Positions 9,915 to 22,385 of a stretch of 64,000 bases of DNA are shown here, piece after piece (the first letter of the stretch is position 1; every line of letters begins with the position of its first letter). The DNA is taken from positions 72,766,015-72,830,014 of the forward strand of contig CM042150.1 in assembly GCA_023376005.1 (NCBI GenBank), written 5' to 3'. The stretch is from Doryteuthis pealeii (Eukaryota > Mollusca > Cephalopoda > Myopsida > Loliginidae). A program made the position numbers and the translations under genes. The notes beneath the pieces were generated by a model. It saw only the letters and a program-made list of their open reading frames with translations. It had not been told where the DNA came from and made no database searches.

Positions 9915-9959
9915 TTGTCACCAAATAAATAGATATGTAAAACCTTTATATATTTATTT

Positions 9960-9960
<1 letters not shown>

Positions 9961-10003
<43 letters not shown>
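9961..10003. repeat. (TA)n microsatellite
   Basis: TA run directly after the foldback element at 9.7-9.97 kb. Confidence 0.95.
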
Positions 10004-10006
<3 letters not shown>

Positions 10007-11180
10007 TGTTTGTTTAGGTGTTCAAATATAAATTAATGATATGGAGTAGAAAAGAGGGGAACCTCACTATCAAAACTCAAAAACTTTCAAAATAGCTAAT
10101 GTCATTGAAAGATAATATTACATTGCTTCAAAAAACACAGAGTTGATTAAATAACAAAAAACATAACAACAAAGAAACTTATTGATATATATGTGTGTAT
10201 ATTATGTATATGTGTGTAGATATAATAAGTACTATGATTTAATAAATATTTGTAGACTGGAATATCTGAAGGGGTTCATCAACTCTAGATATATATCAAA
10301 ATATATAAATTCTTCCATATATATATATATATATATATATATAAAGAAACATCTGCATTTAGCAAATATAAATCACATTCATATATCAAATATATAAATG
10401 AATTTTCTTTTTTATATAATCTTTTCAAACAATTGATGTCTGCTAAGAGTAGGGAATATGTTTGTCATGAATCACTTTTGTTGGCTAATATTTTCTATAT
10501 TATTTCATCTGTCAATATGGAAACCTTGAAGAATATTAGTTTAGATGGGAAGTCTAGACATATTCTCTGCAATAACAGTAAAAAAAGAAAATTAAAAGAC
10601 AATTTGGTTTTCCGAAAGCAATCATGTCAATGAAATATGTGTATATGTGATTCCCAATTATAGTATTGCAGTTACAACTGATTCCAGTTCTTGACTTAAA
10701 AAACTTGTAAGTTTGACAAAAGTTGATATCACGTTTTCTTTGGCTAATATTCAGAGGTTGAAAATACTTTCTTAGTTTATGCCTATTTTGATGACATTAT
10801 TGAAAATAGCTATTATATCTTAAGGCATTTGTGACTGTGATACTAATTTTATTATAGTCATTTGATTTGTCTAGTAATCTACCATCACAGATTTGAGAAA
10901 CTTCAAACACAATGTATTCATTTTTCAAGTTTTTAACAAAAAGTCCAATTTACAATGTAAGTATAATATTAAACTGAACCCTTATTTTGTGTCTGTTAGG
11001 TTAGTTGAACCAAAACTTTATCTTATAATGTAAAGTAAACATCTACCTGAAAATGTTCCTGTCAGAAACCAAAATTCTTTCTGGATGCTGCAAAAATTAA
11101 GATCTAAAATTAAACATGTTGTTATGTTTACATTTGTAGTACAAACAATAGCCACAGAATGTTTGAGATGAGGCTTGAAG
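10004..11180. other. Intergenic, AT-rich, no supported gene
   Basis: Short TA run near 10,316-10,342. The 22 nt at 10,136-10,157 recur exactly at 11,696-11,717. Confidence 0.4.
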
Positions 11181-11692
11181 ATTAGTATTATCTGCATTAT
11201 TCGGACTATTGACCCCATCTTCATTGTTATTTGTACAACGTTTCAGCCGATATACCCTCCGGCCTTCTTCAGGTATTTCTTGTCAGACTTGGGAACCTTG
11301 TCAGACTCGGGAACCTTCTTTTCGAACTCAGGAACTTTCTTGTCGTATTCGGGAGCCATCAAGGAACTTTTAACCTAACCCTTTATTTAGTACATGGGGG
11401 TATCCTGTTCTCATTCCGCTAACCATAGCTGGGGTAGGAGTTGTGTTAATCAATTATTTTTCTAACTGCTTTCACTCAGGATTGAACTCGGGTTCCAGAG
11501 ATAACTGTCACTTAGAACTGTCTTAACCTAACTGCCTTATCCATTTGGCCATGTGTCCAATTGGAAAAGAATGTTCCTGAGTCCGAGAAGATTCCCGAGT
11601 CTGAAGAAGGCCGGAGGGTATATCGGCCGAAACGTTGTACAAATAACAATGAAGATGGGGACAATAGTCCGAATAATGCAGATAATACTAAT
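11181..11692. repeat. Foldback element, copy A, with inverted ends of about 90 bp
   Basis: The left end ATTAGTATTATCTGCATTAT... and the right end are inverse copies running through CAACGTTTC-GCCGATATACCCTCCGGCC-TTCTTCAG. The interior has short runs of GGGAACCTT, a tRNA-like head and AACCCTTTATT...CTCATTCCGCTAACC. That interior text recurs inverted in copy C (28,805-29,225), which supports a defined element family. Confidence 0.8.
11455..11570 (-). repeat. tRNA-like SINE head fragment inside a foldback element
   Basis: The minus strand reads ATGGCCAAATGGATAAGGCAG (A-box-like, Leu/Ser tRNA style) and later GAACCCGAGTTCAATCCTGA (B box). It lies between the arms of the foldback element at 11,181-11,692. 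Confidence 0.6.
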
Positions 11693-14505
11693 AGCCACAG
11701 AGTTGATTAAATAACAAGTCTCAAGCCATAAATGTTAACCTTTCAATATTCCATATGACAAATCAAGTAAAATACACAGGTAGTTGAAATCTTTTGTGAA
11801 ATCACCCCTAAATATTTAAATGTAATTCAAGAGTTCATATATGGATGATTTTCAAATAAATGTGTAGTTTCTCTTAGTGGAGCAAAAGGTGCCATTAAGA
11901 CCTCCTGCATGAAGTAGGTTGAATCCCACCCCCGTCTATTGTAGCAAATCCATGTGATGCTTTTATGTGGCATTCAAACTGAAAAAGATTAATCAAATTT
12001 GAGAGTTTTAATTTAGAATTATTGTTTTCTTCTTCTTGAAATTTTTCATTGACTAGAAAAGATAAATATTAATCTGTGAATTGAATCTGATTAATCTCAT
12101 GAAAAAAATACAAAGAAAGAATCTTAGAATTAAAATTTAGAAGTCTATAAAGCAATTAAACATATTAATGATCTATTCTAAATAAATAACATTCACCTAT
12201 TAATCTATTATTATATTTATTATATAATTCTATTCATTTTTCTCAACATTTCTTTGGTGAGATGGAGAAATCTTTTCCCCTCTTTCTCATCTGTTTTTAC
12301 TAAAATTTTTAAATTTTGGCAAAGTAAAAAAATTGTTTTTATTTTTTTAAGATAAAAAAATCAAGAAAAGTTTTCTTGAAGATATTCTCTGTTCAATTAA
12401 ACAATTATAATTAAACCTTGAATTTCATTTTGTATAAAATCTTAGCGGCCTGTTTGATATCACTAACATTTTTCTTCTTTTCTTGACTTCATCTATTTGT
12501 GTAAGGGCATAATTATTTCACATTCAATAAAACTGGTCTTTTTTGTAACTTTAGCTCAGTTGATGGAGGTGGGGGGTGGGGGTGAGGAGGGAAGAAAGCA
12601 TACAATTATTTGGAATTCTATTTGCTTTTTGAAAATTTAATGAAGAAATCATATTTGGGTGAATACTCAAAATATCTTTTTACGATATTTAAACAATATT
12701 TCCTATTCTGTTTTTATTTCTCTTAGGCACCATTTTTGATGATGATATCCACTGATCAATGTGAGTGTAATCTTCAAATTGTATTTCAACCAATGTCCAT
12801 TATCTTTATCTTCCTTGTCAGTTTGAGACTTGATTGTTGGAAGATATTCAAACAATTAGATTTAAGTCTTTGCTCTTAGCAAAATATACAAAAAGGAGAA
12901 AATCACTTCTAGAGATCAAGAAAACCAAATTTATTCTAATGATAATATACAAACCTAAGAGCAATTTTGATTTATGAAACACTCACTACTCTTATAAAAT
13001 TGTTTCTCTCTCCTTATTATTCTGAATGAATTGAACATTTTATATCATAGAACTAATTCTAAAGTATTTTTGCCTATTATTTAGTAGTAGTAGTATTTTT
13101 GTTTTCCACTTCAATGTTTGGGATTGGCCCATTAAGACCCATTATTGTATTTTCTAAAATTGATTATTTGTTGGCTTCAATTGACTTGGCAGGATTCTTC
13201 TTACCATTCAAACATGTTGATTTTCTTATCATGCTAAAGTGACTAAAGTACCAAATTCAAGTAAATATTCTATCTTGTATTTGCCACTAGTTAAGAATCA
13301 ATTGTGAAATTACTTTTATATAATAAACAGAAAGAATTGTTTCTTAGACTGAATATGAATTGAAATAGGAGATCAATTTGATAAAAAACTAAATGTGCAC
13401 TTTGAGGACAGTTTTATTCATGAAGATTACTGCTTACCAAAGTGGAATAATTTCTTAATATCAAGGGTACAAGAATTTAGAATGCATTATAATTATATGT
13501 GCAAATATTTTGGTATGATATACTTATTTATAGATGGAATAGATTTGTGTTGTCTTTTTCTTTGATATAAAATTTAAATCTCTAAGCTAAAAAAAATCAA
13601 CAAATTCTTTAAACTGGAGATACAAAATAATTGCATAATATTATTTCTTATGATTAATAACCTAGACAAAACAAAATGTTTTAATCAATAAATCTCTTTA
13701 AAAAAAGTTTCTTTAAAGCATTGAATTTTTTTCTCCAGAACAACTTCATAATATAAAAATAAATATATTCTCTATTAAATGGATTTATCTTTTATAATAA
13801 AAAAATTCTCTTTCTAAACATTTCTACATTTTTAATTGACAATAAAGATGGAAAAATAACTAGCTGTAATTCAAGTTTTGATCTCTTACCGGTAGACAGG
13901 TATTTCAACTAGTAGGTCAATTAAACAAATCCAAGTAAAGCAGACATCTAATTATTTTAAATTTTAAAATCTGAGTTCCATGAAAAATAGTTGTCCTCAG
14001 TTCTCTATAAAAAATCTATAAGTGTTGAATGTGTTAATAATCCCAGAATTGTGGAACTGTATTGACTTCTAACAAAATATGAATACATAATCTGAATGAC
14101 CAATTCCCAAGATAAACTTTGAAAATTCTTCACCCATTCCTATTTTTTTCTTGCACCAACTGATGATGATTGATGAAAACATTTCAATCAACTTTTCAAA
14201 ATCCATTTACAATTATTTTAAGCATTTCTTATTTCATAAATACAAATCGGATATCAAAGAGGAACATTCTGACATGCAACAACATCAAAATACATAAACA
14301 AATTGTTAGTTTTTGATAAAGTCAAAAAATAAACATGAAAAGTAAAGCAAAACACATTTTCAAATAAATCAGTATTTTATTCTGTATCGCTCATCTAACA
14401 TGGCAGTTTGCACAATGAAAACATAATACATAGCATGACTGCCTACTTTTGCTATGCTTACTTCTATCTGTGCTGGTCCACTGTCACTTAATTCTGTGTG
14501 TATGT

Positions 14506-14506
14506 A

Positions 14507-14541
<35 letters not shown>
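14506..14541. repeat. (TG)n microsatellite
   Basis: TGTATGTATG leading into a TG run. The histidine/threonine-rich open frame across it on the other strand is an artefact. Confidence 0.95.
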
Positions 14542-15687
14542 AATGTATGTTATTATTTGTGTTGGGCCAGCAGTTAAAAACTTTTTTCTCAAGTTGATAT
14601 TTATTGACAAACATTCCTTCTAGCATTGCTCTACCAAAGTCCCAGGCAATTCCTTAGAGTAATTAATGCATAAATGTTTTGTATGAGTGAATGGATGATA
14701 ATAAGCTGTGATTAACAATGATATCTGGGCTTCATTGAGGTTTTATATCAGATAACTAATAATGGGAATAACGTACAAAAATGACTTTTCTTGGTCGGTT
14801 AGAAGCATATTTGAGAATGTGCGTGAATGAGATGATTGGGAGTAGCACCTGTAAAAAAACATCACATATTCAGTGCAGGGGACTAATTTAAAGGCACCGT
14901 CAGGACTTCTTGATGAACTGGACTGACTTTATAATTTGTCTGCCCCAATGTTTTCTTTCTCTTTTTTATTTCCATGAGATAAGCAGTTCTGACATTGAAT
15001 AAGTTTTCCATTGGCCCAGCTTTTTAGTAATTTGTATCACACATAATGCTGGGATCATGTTAAAATGAGCAAGAATGGATTGTCAGTTTTTCTTTCTGTT
15101 TTTTTTTTTTTTTTTTTTTAATTTTTAATTTCAAACAAACAATAAAACTTTTACAAGATTAAGAATAAAAAAGTCCCAACAACTCTACTGAATTTTTTTT
15201 TAATAATGTTTCAAAAAGGTTTAAGTTGCTGGGTGTGGGCTACTGATCATCTGCAAACATCCACCTTTATGCTTATGTCATATCTATGGAGGGAACAGAG
15301 ACATCATAACCTGTTGCAAGAAACTCAACAATTCACTGTTGATTTGGTTTAATTTCTACTTATAAACATACCAATGAAGACCAACATTATATCATGATAC
15401 AAATGATATTTTCAGACCCTGGACATATGTTGGGTGTGGGTAACATGTTACAAGAGTGGGATTGGGGTCAGGTGTGAAGTGAAAGTTGGGGGTGTTTCAG
15501 AATGGGGTGGGTCACTCATTTTTGTTCACCTTGTAACCTTGATATGTTGGCACATATTTTTTGCACATATACAATGGTCACCTGGGTGAGGTGAGTGAGA
15601 TGGAGCTGCTCTTTTTCAACAGGAATGTAAGTCATGAGATAAAATCTCCAAAATTAGGGAAAAGGGTGGGAGTGAGTAGATCAATAT

Positions 15688-15689
<2 letters not shown>

Positions 15690-15735
<46 letters not shown>

Positions 15736-15736
15736 T
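15690..15736. repeat. (CT)n(CA)n microsatellite
   Basis: CT run switching to a CA run. Confidence 0.95.
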
Positions 15737-16852
15737 TTTTTTCTTTTTGCTCTTTTTGTTTTATACATACAATCTAGCCATAACTTTCTGGACCATTCTA
15801 TTTCCAGGATCAGCCAAATGGACGAATAGCAAAAATATACTATACAATGAGGATTTAAAAACTGTTTTTAGTCCATTTTGATCTTTTCTCTTAAATGACA
15901 GCCTTAATGATCGGTCTTTAAAATTACACAATTTTTATGTTTTTTTTTCTTTCTTCTTTTTATCAGTCAAGAGTAAAGCTTACACAAATTATGCTAAAAA
16001 AACCCCAAACCTGCTGTAATGGGTTTATTTTGCTCTCAGGGTGTGGTCCTTTTTAAATGGAATGAGTTCATAAAACTGACTGACTGATACACATATGAAC
16101 TCAATAGTGTATATGTGTATTTCACTAGCAAATGTACATCTTTTTTTTAAGTAAATGTGAAGCTCAACAAAAAGTGTATGAATCATCTGAAATATTCCCC
16201 AAAGAACGGCCAAATGTTTTTGTGATGATAAACTGATCAGGACATTCAAGATAGCAACAAACGATGACAATGTTGTACGAATGAAATTGCTGTGGAAATT
16301 CTGTGTCCCATTTATCCCAAATGTTGCTTCCATCAGACAAATCAGAGTTGTGCATAGATTAAAACAAGATGGAAAGAAAAAAAAAAGAGAGAGAGAAACA
16401 AGTAAAATTTTAACAGACCACAAAGATATCATCCAATTTACAAGCCTTATAAATAAATTTAAAATATTAACATAGCAAAAAAGAAAAACAACTGACTTTT
16501 ATATATCCATATATAGATATATGTATGTATGCATCCATGTATATTTTTTGTTTTAATCAGCAGAATACAGGAGACTCATATCCCAAAATGGCAGTAAAAT
16601 GTTGATTCTCTGATTAAACTCATATAAAATGAATCTTAAAACATCAAAGAAAAAAATGGTAATTCAATATTCTAAGTGGCTTAGTTTGGAAAAGTGGTCA
16701 AAATCAAAATCAAAATCAAAATCAAACCTTTTCTTTGATTTCTTAACAAGTTGTAGATACTTTTTTTTGTTTAATTTGCATCAAAAGTTGAAATAAATGC
16801 ATTTTTTAAATTTATTCTCACAGACATGAAAAGTTCAGTCAAATGACCAGCT

Positions 16853-17599
16853 TTATTTATTTATTTTTTTTTGCTGTTTGTTGCCATACACTGCCCTCCT
16901 CAGATTCAAACGCAATAAAAAAATGTCTTTTGGCAAAAACAAACAAGAAACTTTTGTTTTTGGTGACTTAAAAAAAAAAAAAACAAAAACAAAAGATTTT
17001 GTTGTTTTTGCAGTTTGTAATGAATCCACTGTTTGTTTTGTAAGACAGCCTTGCGTGAGAGAATGATGATGATGATGATGATGAGTAGTTGTAAGAGGAG
17101 GAGGATCATGTTTTGGTTTTCTGTCTGAGTTGGAAGCAGATTTCTGGGACTTTGGTGTTATGATGATAACATGACACAAGATGAATTCTGTCACAGAAAA
17201 TTGGCCGTTATTGAGGAATAAACCAGCAGCACTCACTTGAGTCAGGAATTCCGGAGAGTCACTCTCATAACCAAAATAGTGACAAATAGAGACTCAAAAA
17301 GTGTATATCTATACCTATATTGATATATATATATATATTTATATACATATATATATAGATACGAAAAAAGACCTGTTACAAGAGGGACACTCTGAGCAAG
17401 CCAAGTGAATGTTGTTGGAGCATTCCTCACTGACACAACAAAGAAATGATTGCAAACACAATTCATCTTTTTTCTTTTTTTTTTCCTTTTTTTGCTAAAT
17501 TTATTTTAAAAAGATTTTGTTTCCTGCATGAAAATTATTTTCTGTAGTAGTGATAATAGTAGTATTAATAATAATAATTCATTTTGCAGATGCACTTTG
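16853..17599 (-). other. PALS1: Probable 3' UTR and polyadenylation region of the PALS1-like gene
   Basis: Sequence following the TAA stop. On the minus strand an AATAAA lies at 17,505-17,500, about 95 nt after the stop, and overlapping AATAAA motifs lie near 16,853-16,864. Which one is used is not decidable. The stretch includes a short ATC/ATG trinucleotide run near 17,062-17,083 and A/T-rich tracts. No other coding signal is seen. Confidence 0.4.
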
Positions 17600-17779
17600 T
17601 TAATACTGAACCCAGTTTGCTGGAACATATTGTGGCTCTTTGCCTACAAGTTCCACGACATGAACCAGGTCTTTAATTGCTTGATCTATTTGTCCATTCA
17701 CAATAGTCTTGTCAAAAAAGTGACCGTAACGTATAGACATCTTTTTGGCTGTAGTGATCATCTTCTGAAGTTCTTCATC
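17600..17779 (-). CDS. PALS1: PALS1/MPP5-like MAGUK, terminal coding exon (end of guanylate-kinase domain)
   Basis: Last coding exon of a membrane-associated guanylate kinase homologue. It begins after a TTTTTAG acceptor in phase 0 and encodes 59 residues plus a TAA stop at 17,602-17,600. The translation starts DEELQKM, contains YGHFFDKTIVN and ends EPQYVPANWVQY. It corresponds to the last helices of the MAGUK GuK fold, where family members read GHxFDxxIVN and EPQWVPxxW. MAGUK GuK domains bind phosphopeptides and do not make GDP. In PALS1 the PDZ-SH3-GuK unit binds the Crumbs tail at the apical membrane. The phase fits the exon at 20,780-20,917 exactly. The W-to-Y change in EPQYVP is a modest oddity. 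MPP2, MPP6, MPP3 and MPP7 were considered; the upstream exons favour PALS1. Confidence 0.93.
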   Translation of the reverse strand, partial: DEELQKMITTAKKMSIRYGHFFDKTIVNGQIDQAIKDLVHVVELVGKEPQYVPANWVQY

Positions 17780-18048
17780 CTAAAAAGAAAAAAAATTTTT
17801 TTACAGAATCATTTTTAATCTGTGAAACTTTTAGTGTACAACAACAACAACAACAACAACAACTTTTCTTTACATTGTTCATTCCTTTGATTCATAGATT
17901 TCTTATTATAAATCATAATTGGTTTCTCTTAAGTAAAAATCTATTGTGCACCATAGAATTATTCTAATGTAATTTCACTATCTTATTATAATGGAGATTA
18001 TGTGTCTGTAAGAGAAACTATGTCACTACTGACATTACAGTTCACTTA

Positions 18049-18300
18049 ATTGTTTACATCACATTTTCCATGATCTTATTTTTTATTCAAATCTCAATTA
18101 TTAAAAAAGTCTTTTATATTATTAATACTGTTAGCATTATCTACATAGTAATAACATGCAATTGTATTTATATGTTACAACCAAATAGTGGTTTACAGTG
18201 TGAATGGGAAAGCATATTTGCATATTTATCTTGAAAGTTTGATTTTTAATAAATATTTGCTTAGTATTATTAATTTCTAATTGTTTTTTAAAAATAGATA
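18049..18300 (+). repeat. Interspersed repeat related (inverted) to 57,230-57,560
   Basis: Shares, in order, AATAACATGCAATTGTATTTATAT, GGTTTACAGTGTGAATGGGAA, TTTGCATATT-ATCTT and TTAATAAATAT-TGCTTAGTATTATT with the minus strand of the later region. A partial relative also lies near 19,895-19,945. It is probably a MITE family. No open frame. Confidence 0.65.
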
Positions 18301-20060
18301 TGAGCAAAAATTCCATTGATGAATCTTAAAAGAAAACCATTAACAAAAAAAAAATTATAATTGTAATTTTATTCTTTACTCTCTAATTTAGTTAAATAGG
18401 GAAATTTAAAAATGAAAGCAAGGAGTGATGGGAAGAGCTATTACCCAAGCTATTCTATTATTTCAGATGGAAACCACCAAAAATATATGAAAATTGCTAT
18501 ACCAAAAATGTTTACAGTATTTTAGAGTGGCATGAGTATTGCTACTATAAGAAGCTCAAATGATACATATACATGCCAAATTTCATTGCTTTATCTTAAA
18601 TAGTTTTTGCTCTAAATGGGATTTGCCAAGGAAAACACAATACATTGTCCAAAGATTTTCAGGAAAATAGGGTCCTTTTTGTATATAGTTTTTCCAACTT
18701 CAAATGCCTATATTTCAAAAAGTTATGGATTGATTTTGATCATTTAAAAGACCAATCTATAGTTTATAAACATCATATTTGTTATAGACAAATCCAATTT
18801 TAAATTTGTTTGCAAACATTGCTAGTGGAAGAAGGTATTGCTTGCATCAAAGTGTGGTCTGATCCTACGTCAGTTGCCAGCACCCCCCCCCCGGAATACC
18901 CTTTGCCACTGACTTTTGGAGTGGGTCAAGTTTGGACCTGTACAATGCCTTACTCAGCTAAATCCACCCATGCGCAAACTATTAATTCTGAGTAAATCAT
19001 CTTAATCCTTTGGGATGAATAGTAAGATATAAACAGTTCGATATTAATCCAATAAGAAGAGAAATTATTTGATAAGATCAAAAGTTGTAAATTGAAATTC
19101 AGCTGATATTTATCAAACAGAATTGTTCTAATTATCTGTCGGTTTTTGGTGATGGTAAAGTTCAAACATCACGATACAACAATCAGAATTTAGGAAGCAA
19201 TAAAGACTACATTAAACAAAAACATTGAAATTCATAAAGTCAATTCATGAAGTCAATTCATAGTTATTAAATTTTAAAATATCATTGTCCAAGAGATTGT
19301 CATCAAAATGTAATAGCTTCTTTCTATCAATAATTCAAAGCAAAAGTTTCCATTAGAAGATAATCAAGTATCTTGATATGTTGATTTAAAATCTAAATTT
19401 ACTGTCCATTTAAAAATAAAACTCTACCCAGTAAAGTATATGACGACAGGAATGCTGGTCCTACATCACTGATGCAGAAAAATCATATCCATGCATCCCA
19501 GTGTTTTTTCTCTCCCCCACCATTTCCACTTAACAGTAAATACATTTCAATATTTTCTTGGAAACGAATTACACTAAATGGGATATAAGGTAGGGGTTAG
19601 ACAGCTTTAGTTGTTCATAGATAAAAACTCTACAATTTATTAAGAAATTTAAGTTGGGACCCATCAAATTTGTGCATTCCAGGACGCACTAAATTAAAAA
19701 GCTATCAGCATCACTGTGACTAAGAAAACAACATTTTTTTGTGTTGAAATATTTAGTATTTTAGAGATTTTAACTTTCCGACAAACTATATACAATAAAT
19801 TCTCATTGTAATGGCACTCATTCTAACAACAGTATTTAATAACACATGTTCTAATGGTGTATTTGTTGTTTTTTTTGCATTCTCTCAAAACCAAGCAAAT
19901 ATTTATTAAAATCAAATTTTTAAGATCAATATGCAAATATGCAAAATTCTTTGAAAATGGCCTCTTTTTTGTGCTGTTAATAAGTTAATGATTAGGATGA
20001 TAGTAAACAAACAATTTGTTTGTGGTTGCAGAAAGTTGCTGGTTTTATAATGCCAAAAAA

Positions 20061-20468
20061 GATGAAGGTGAGTCCATTTCTAATTTCTTTGTTCATCATT
20101 ATCTACATGTGAATTTGGGACATTTTTAAAAAGAGTATTACAAGACAGATTATGTGAGGGTTAAATAATTTAAAATGGCCCACACTTGGTGGCTGCAGAT
20201 GTGGTTCACATAAAGAACAAAGATATGAACGACTTGCAAAACAGAAGAGGGTGAGACTGTTTCTAATTTCTTTGTTTGCCTCAAACATTTATCCTCTACA
20301 TGTAAATTTGGGACATTTTTAAAATGAAAAGTACTGGTTAAAAGTACAATTCAAAAAAGATTGTTGTCTGAGGACATGTTGTTTGAAGATACTTTTAAAA
20401 TGGCTCAGCTCAATGAATTGGTGGCTGCCAATGTGATTCATATAAAGAACAAAGATATAAAATTCAGT
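20061..20468 (+). repeat. Degenerate two-unit tandem repeat, about 180-225 bp
   Basis: Unit 1 (about 20,061-20,242) and unit 2 (about 20,243-20,468) share TTTCTAATTTCTTTGTT, CTACATGT-AATTTGGGACATTTTTAAAA, GGTGGCTGC and ATAAAGAACAAAGATAT in the same order. Divergence and indels show it is old. No coding signal. Confidence 0.7.
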
Positions 20469-20779
20469 TGAGATACAAAAGAGTGTGTTTTGGGTGCAGT
20501 AGAAAAATGGCAATAGATTAAATTTATAATTTAAGTGTGTTGGTTCTAACCAGATTGGGGCCAAATCTTCTTGGAGAGGATTGGCTAGAAAGTCTGCCAA
20601 TTAATCTATTGGCTACCTACAAATTTACTGAGGAAAAATGATGGTGTAATTCATCAATTTTCTTCTGTTTTAATAAATTTTCCATCTTTGCCTAAACAGC
20701 ATTTATTTATCTATTTTATTTTTTTTTACTGTAAATTAAGTTTTCCTATCATATTTTAAGAAGAGATAAAACTACTTAC

Positions 20780-20917
20780 AGTAAATGGTTGTGGGATGTC
20801 ATTTACAGTGTGTCTTGCATTTTTTTCAATCCTTGTTGATTTTAGGACTTCAAAAGATGGTGGTGCTATAAATATCACATATGGTTTGATGTCTGCTGTT
20901 CGCAAAAATTTTAGAGC
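20780..20917 (-). CDS. PALS1: PALS1/MPP5-like MAGUK exon (GuK domain core)
   Basis: Internal exon of 138 nt, phase 0 at both ends, with a TTTTCAG acceptor and a GTAAGT donor. It encodes 46 residues starting ALKFLRTADIKPYVIFIAPP, the strand and loop typical of p55-type MAGUKs (LRTxxxKPYVIFI), and ending IPQPFT, which joins directly to DEELQKM of the last exon. IFIAPPS is the form seen in PALS1, whereas MPP7 usually has IFIKPPS. The intron downstream is about 3.0 kb and the one upstream about 3.5 kb. No frame damage is seen. Confidence 0.94.
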
Positions 20918-21917
20918 CTGAAAACAAAAAAAGAAAACTTAGAACTAACCAGGAATGATTTACAAGGCAACATGAATTTTAATACTGAGTTTTAGTATTA
21001 ATCTACTCAAGTTGAAATATTGGTATGTAAAATGTTAAATGACAACCCCCCCACCAAAAAAAAAAACAAAAAACAAAAACACATCTTTTTCACATACTCA
21101 CTAGCATATTTATCAATGTAAATAGCAGGACCTGTGGATATACCACAGTATAATAATTATTATGCTTGATATATTTACTTAAGAGCAATTGTAAAATAGT
21201 TCAATATGTAAAAAGTATAATAACTTAACTCTCTCACTCTTTTTTTTCCCATCTTTTCATCATGTTCGATTGAAAAAGATTAGCATTATCACTTCTGCAT
21301 GCTCACACCCTTTCTCTATCTTTCCCCTACTTTCTTTCTTTCTCATTATATTTTTTTCTCTGTAGTATGTCCTTTTTCTTCCCTTGCTTTCTTTATGATA
21401 AAATTGGAATGGTTCATTATTTAGCTTAGATGATGACACGTTCATCTTGGATGATTTGGATGGTCTCATTTTTAACCAGAGGGTGTTGCAAGATGATAAC
21501 AGTCGGATTATTAAGGAACAAGAGTATTATTATTAATTAATGTAATTTTTGACCTCCTATTTTAATCATCTAATGTACATAGTTTTTAACTCTTTACCTA
21601 CTTTAAGCCGCCCAAAGCAGCTTTCTCACCATTGCAAACCTACCATAAACTGTTGGCAGCAGCTCTTGCACATGTCACTTATTTACACTGAAAAATCAGT
21701 ATGTGAACACTCTTGCCATCTTTTGTTTTGTTTGTGAACCAACCCTGAGACTGGTACTTGGTCTTATTGCAATAGAGAAAAAGTAGTTGAATTTCATCAT
21801 ATAGGTAAAAATACCAGGGAAATTTGGTAGGCAAAGAGTTAAAATTAGTAATAATAGGTTCAGCGCATACAATTTGAATTTTCTTAATTCTAACATGTTT
21901 TCCTTTAATCAATTTAA

Positions 21918-22128
21918 GAATTACTATTATCTGCGTTATTTGGACTATTGTCCTCATCTTCATTGTTATCTGTACAACGTTTTGGCCAATATGCCCTCTG
22001 GCCTTCTTCAGGTATTTCTTCTCGGACTCGGGAACCTGAAGAAGGCCAGAGGGCATATCAGCTGAAACATTGTACAGATAACAATGAAGATGAGGACAAT
22101 CGTCTGATTAAAGCAGATAATAGTAATC
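21918..22128. repeat. Foldback element, copy B, minimal near-perfect hairpin
   Basis: Arms 21,918-22,012 and 22,035-22,128 pair over about 94 bp with a 22-nt loop containing CTCGGACTCGGGAA. The interior of copies A and C is gone, leaving only joined ends. It sits in the intron between the GuK exons at 20.9 and 24.5 kb. Confidence 0.88.
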
Positions 22129-22385
22129 ATCAAGCCTCATCTCAAACATTCAGAGAAATAACTTAAGAATTGTATATGGTATTGGTATGCTATATGAAAT
22201 TTGGCTGCCACTATGACCAATGTTTATATTTCAATTCTGATCAACTTTATAATTCTATATCAATAATTGAATAATGAAATAGAATAATGAAATAACCAAT
22301 CATATAATAGAATAGAGGAAGTAAAGCAATATTTTTGATAATATTATTTCATATGAAACAGGACAATTTGTTGACTTTTGCTCTC

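Larger units (their letters stand above)
9698..9970. repeat. Large foldback element with a perfect 42-bp central palindrome and hammerhead-like arms
   Basis: Arms of about 110 bp (9,698-9,809 and 9,862-9,970) are near-perfect inverse copies. Between them, 9,799-9,840 is a perfect 42-bp palindrome centred on AAATGCATTT. The second arm is offset by about 23 bp of extra sequence (9,841-9,863). Each arm reads CTGATGA...GAAACC...GGTC outward from the centre. Confidence 0.85.
11693..16852. other. Intergenic, no supported gene
   Basis: AT-rich with microsatellites and a poly-T near 15,098-15,119. Around 12,552 TAGCTCAGTTGATGGAGG resembles an isolated SINE A box followed by a G-rich stretch. Around 15,430-15,510 is a G-rich plus strand. 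No exon-like phase or motif is seen. Confidence 0.4.

Noticed and set aside
11588..11640. Hammerhead ribozyme in the CTGAAGAAGGCC...GGCCGAAACG hairpins of the foldback family (also at 22,035)
   Set aside because: CTGAAGA and GAAAC are present, but stem II is shifted by a base and stem I does not pair on either side of the putative cleavage site.
14158..14200. CTGATGATGATTGATGAAAAC as a ribozyme core
   Set aside because: Neither stem II nor stem III can form; it is a simple ATG-like run.
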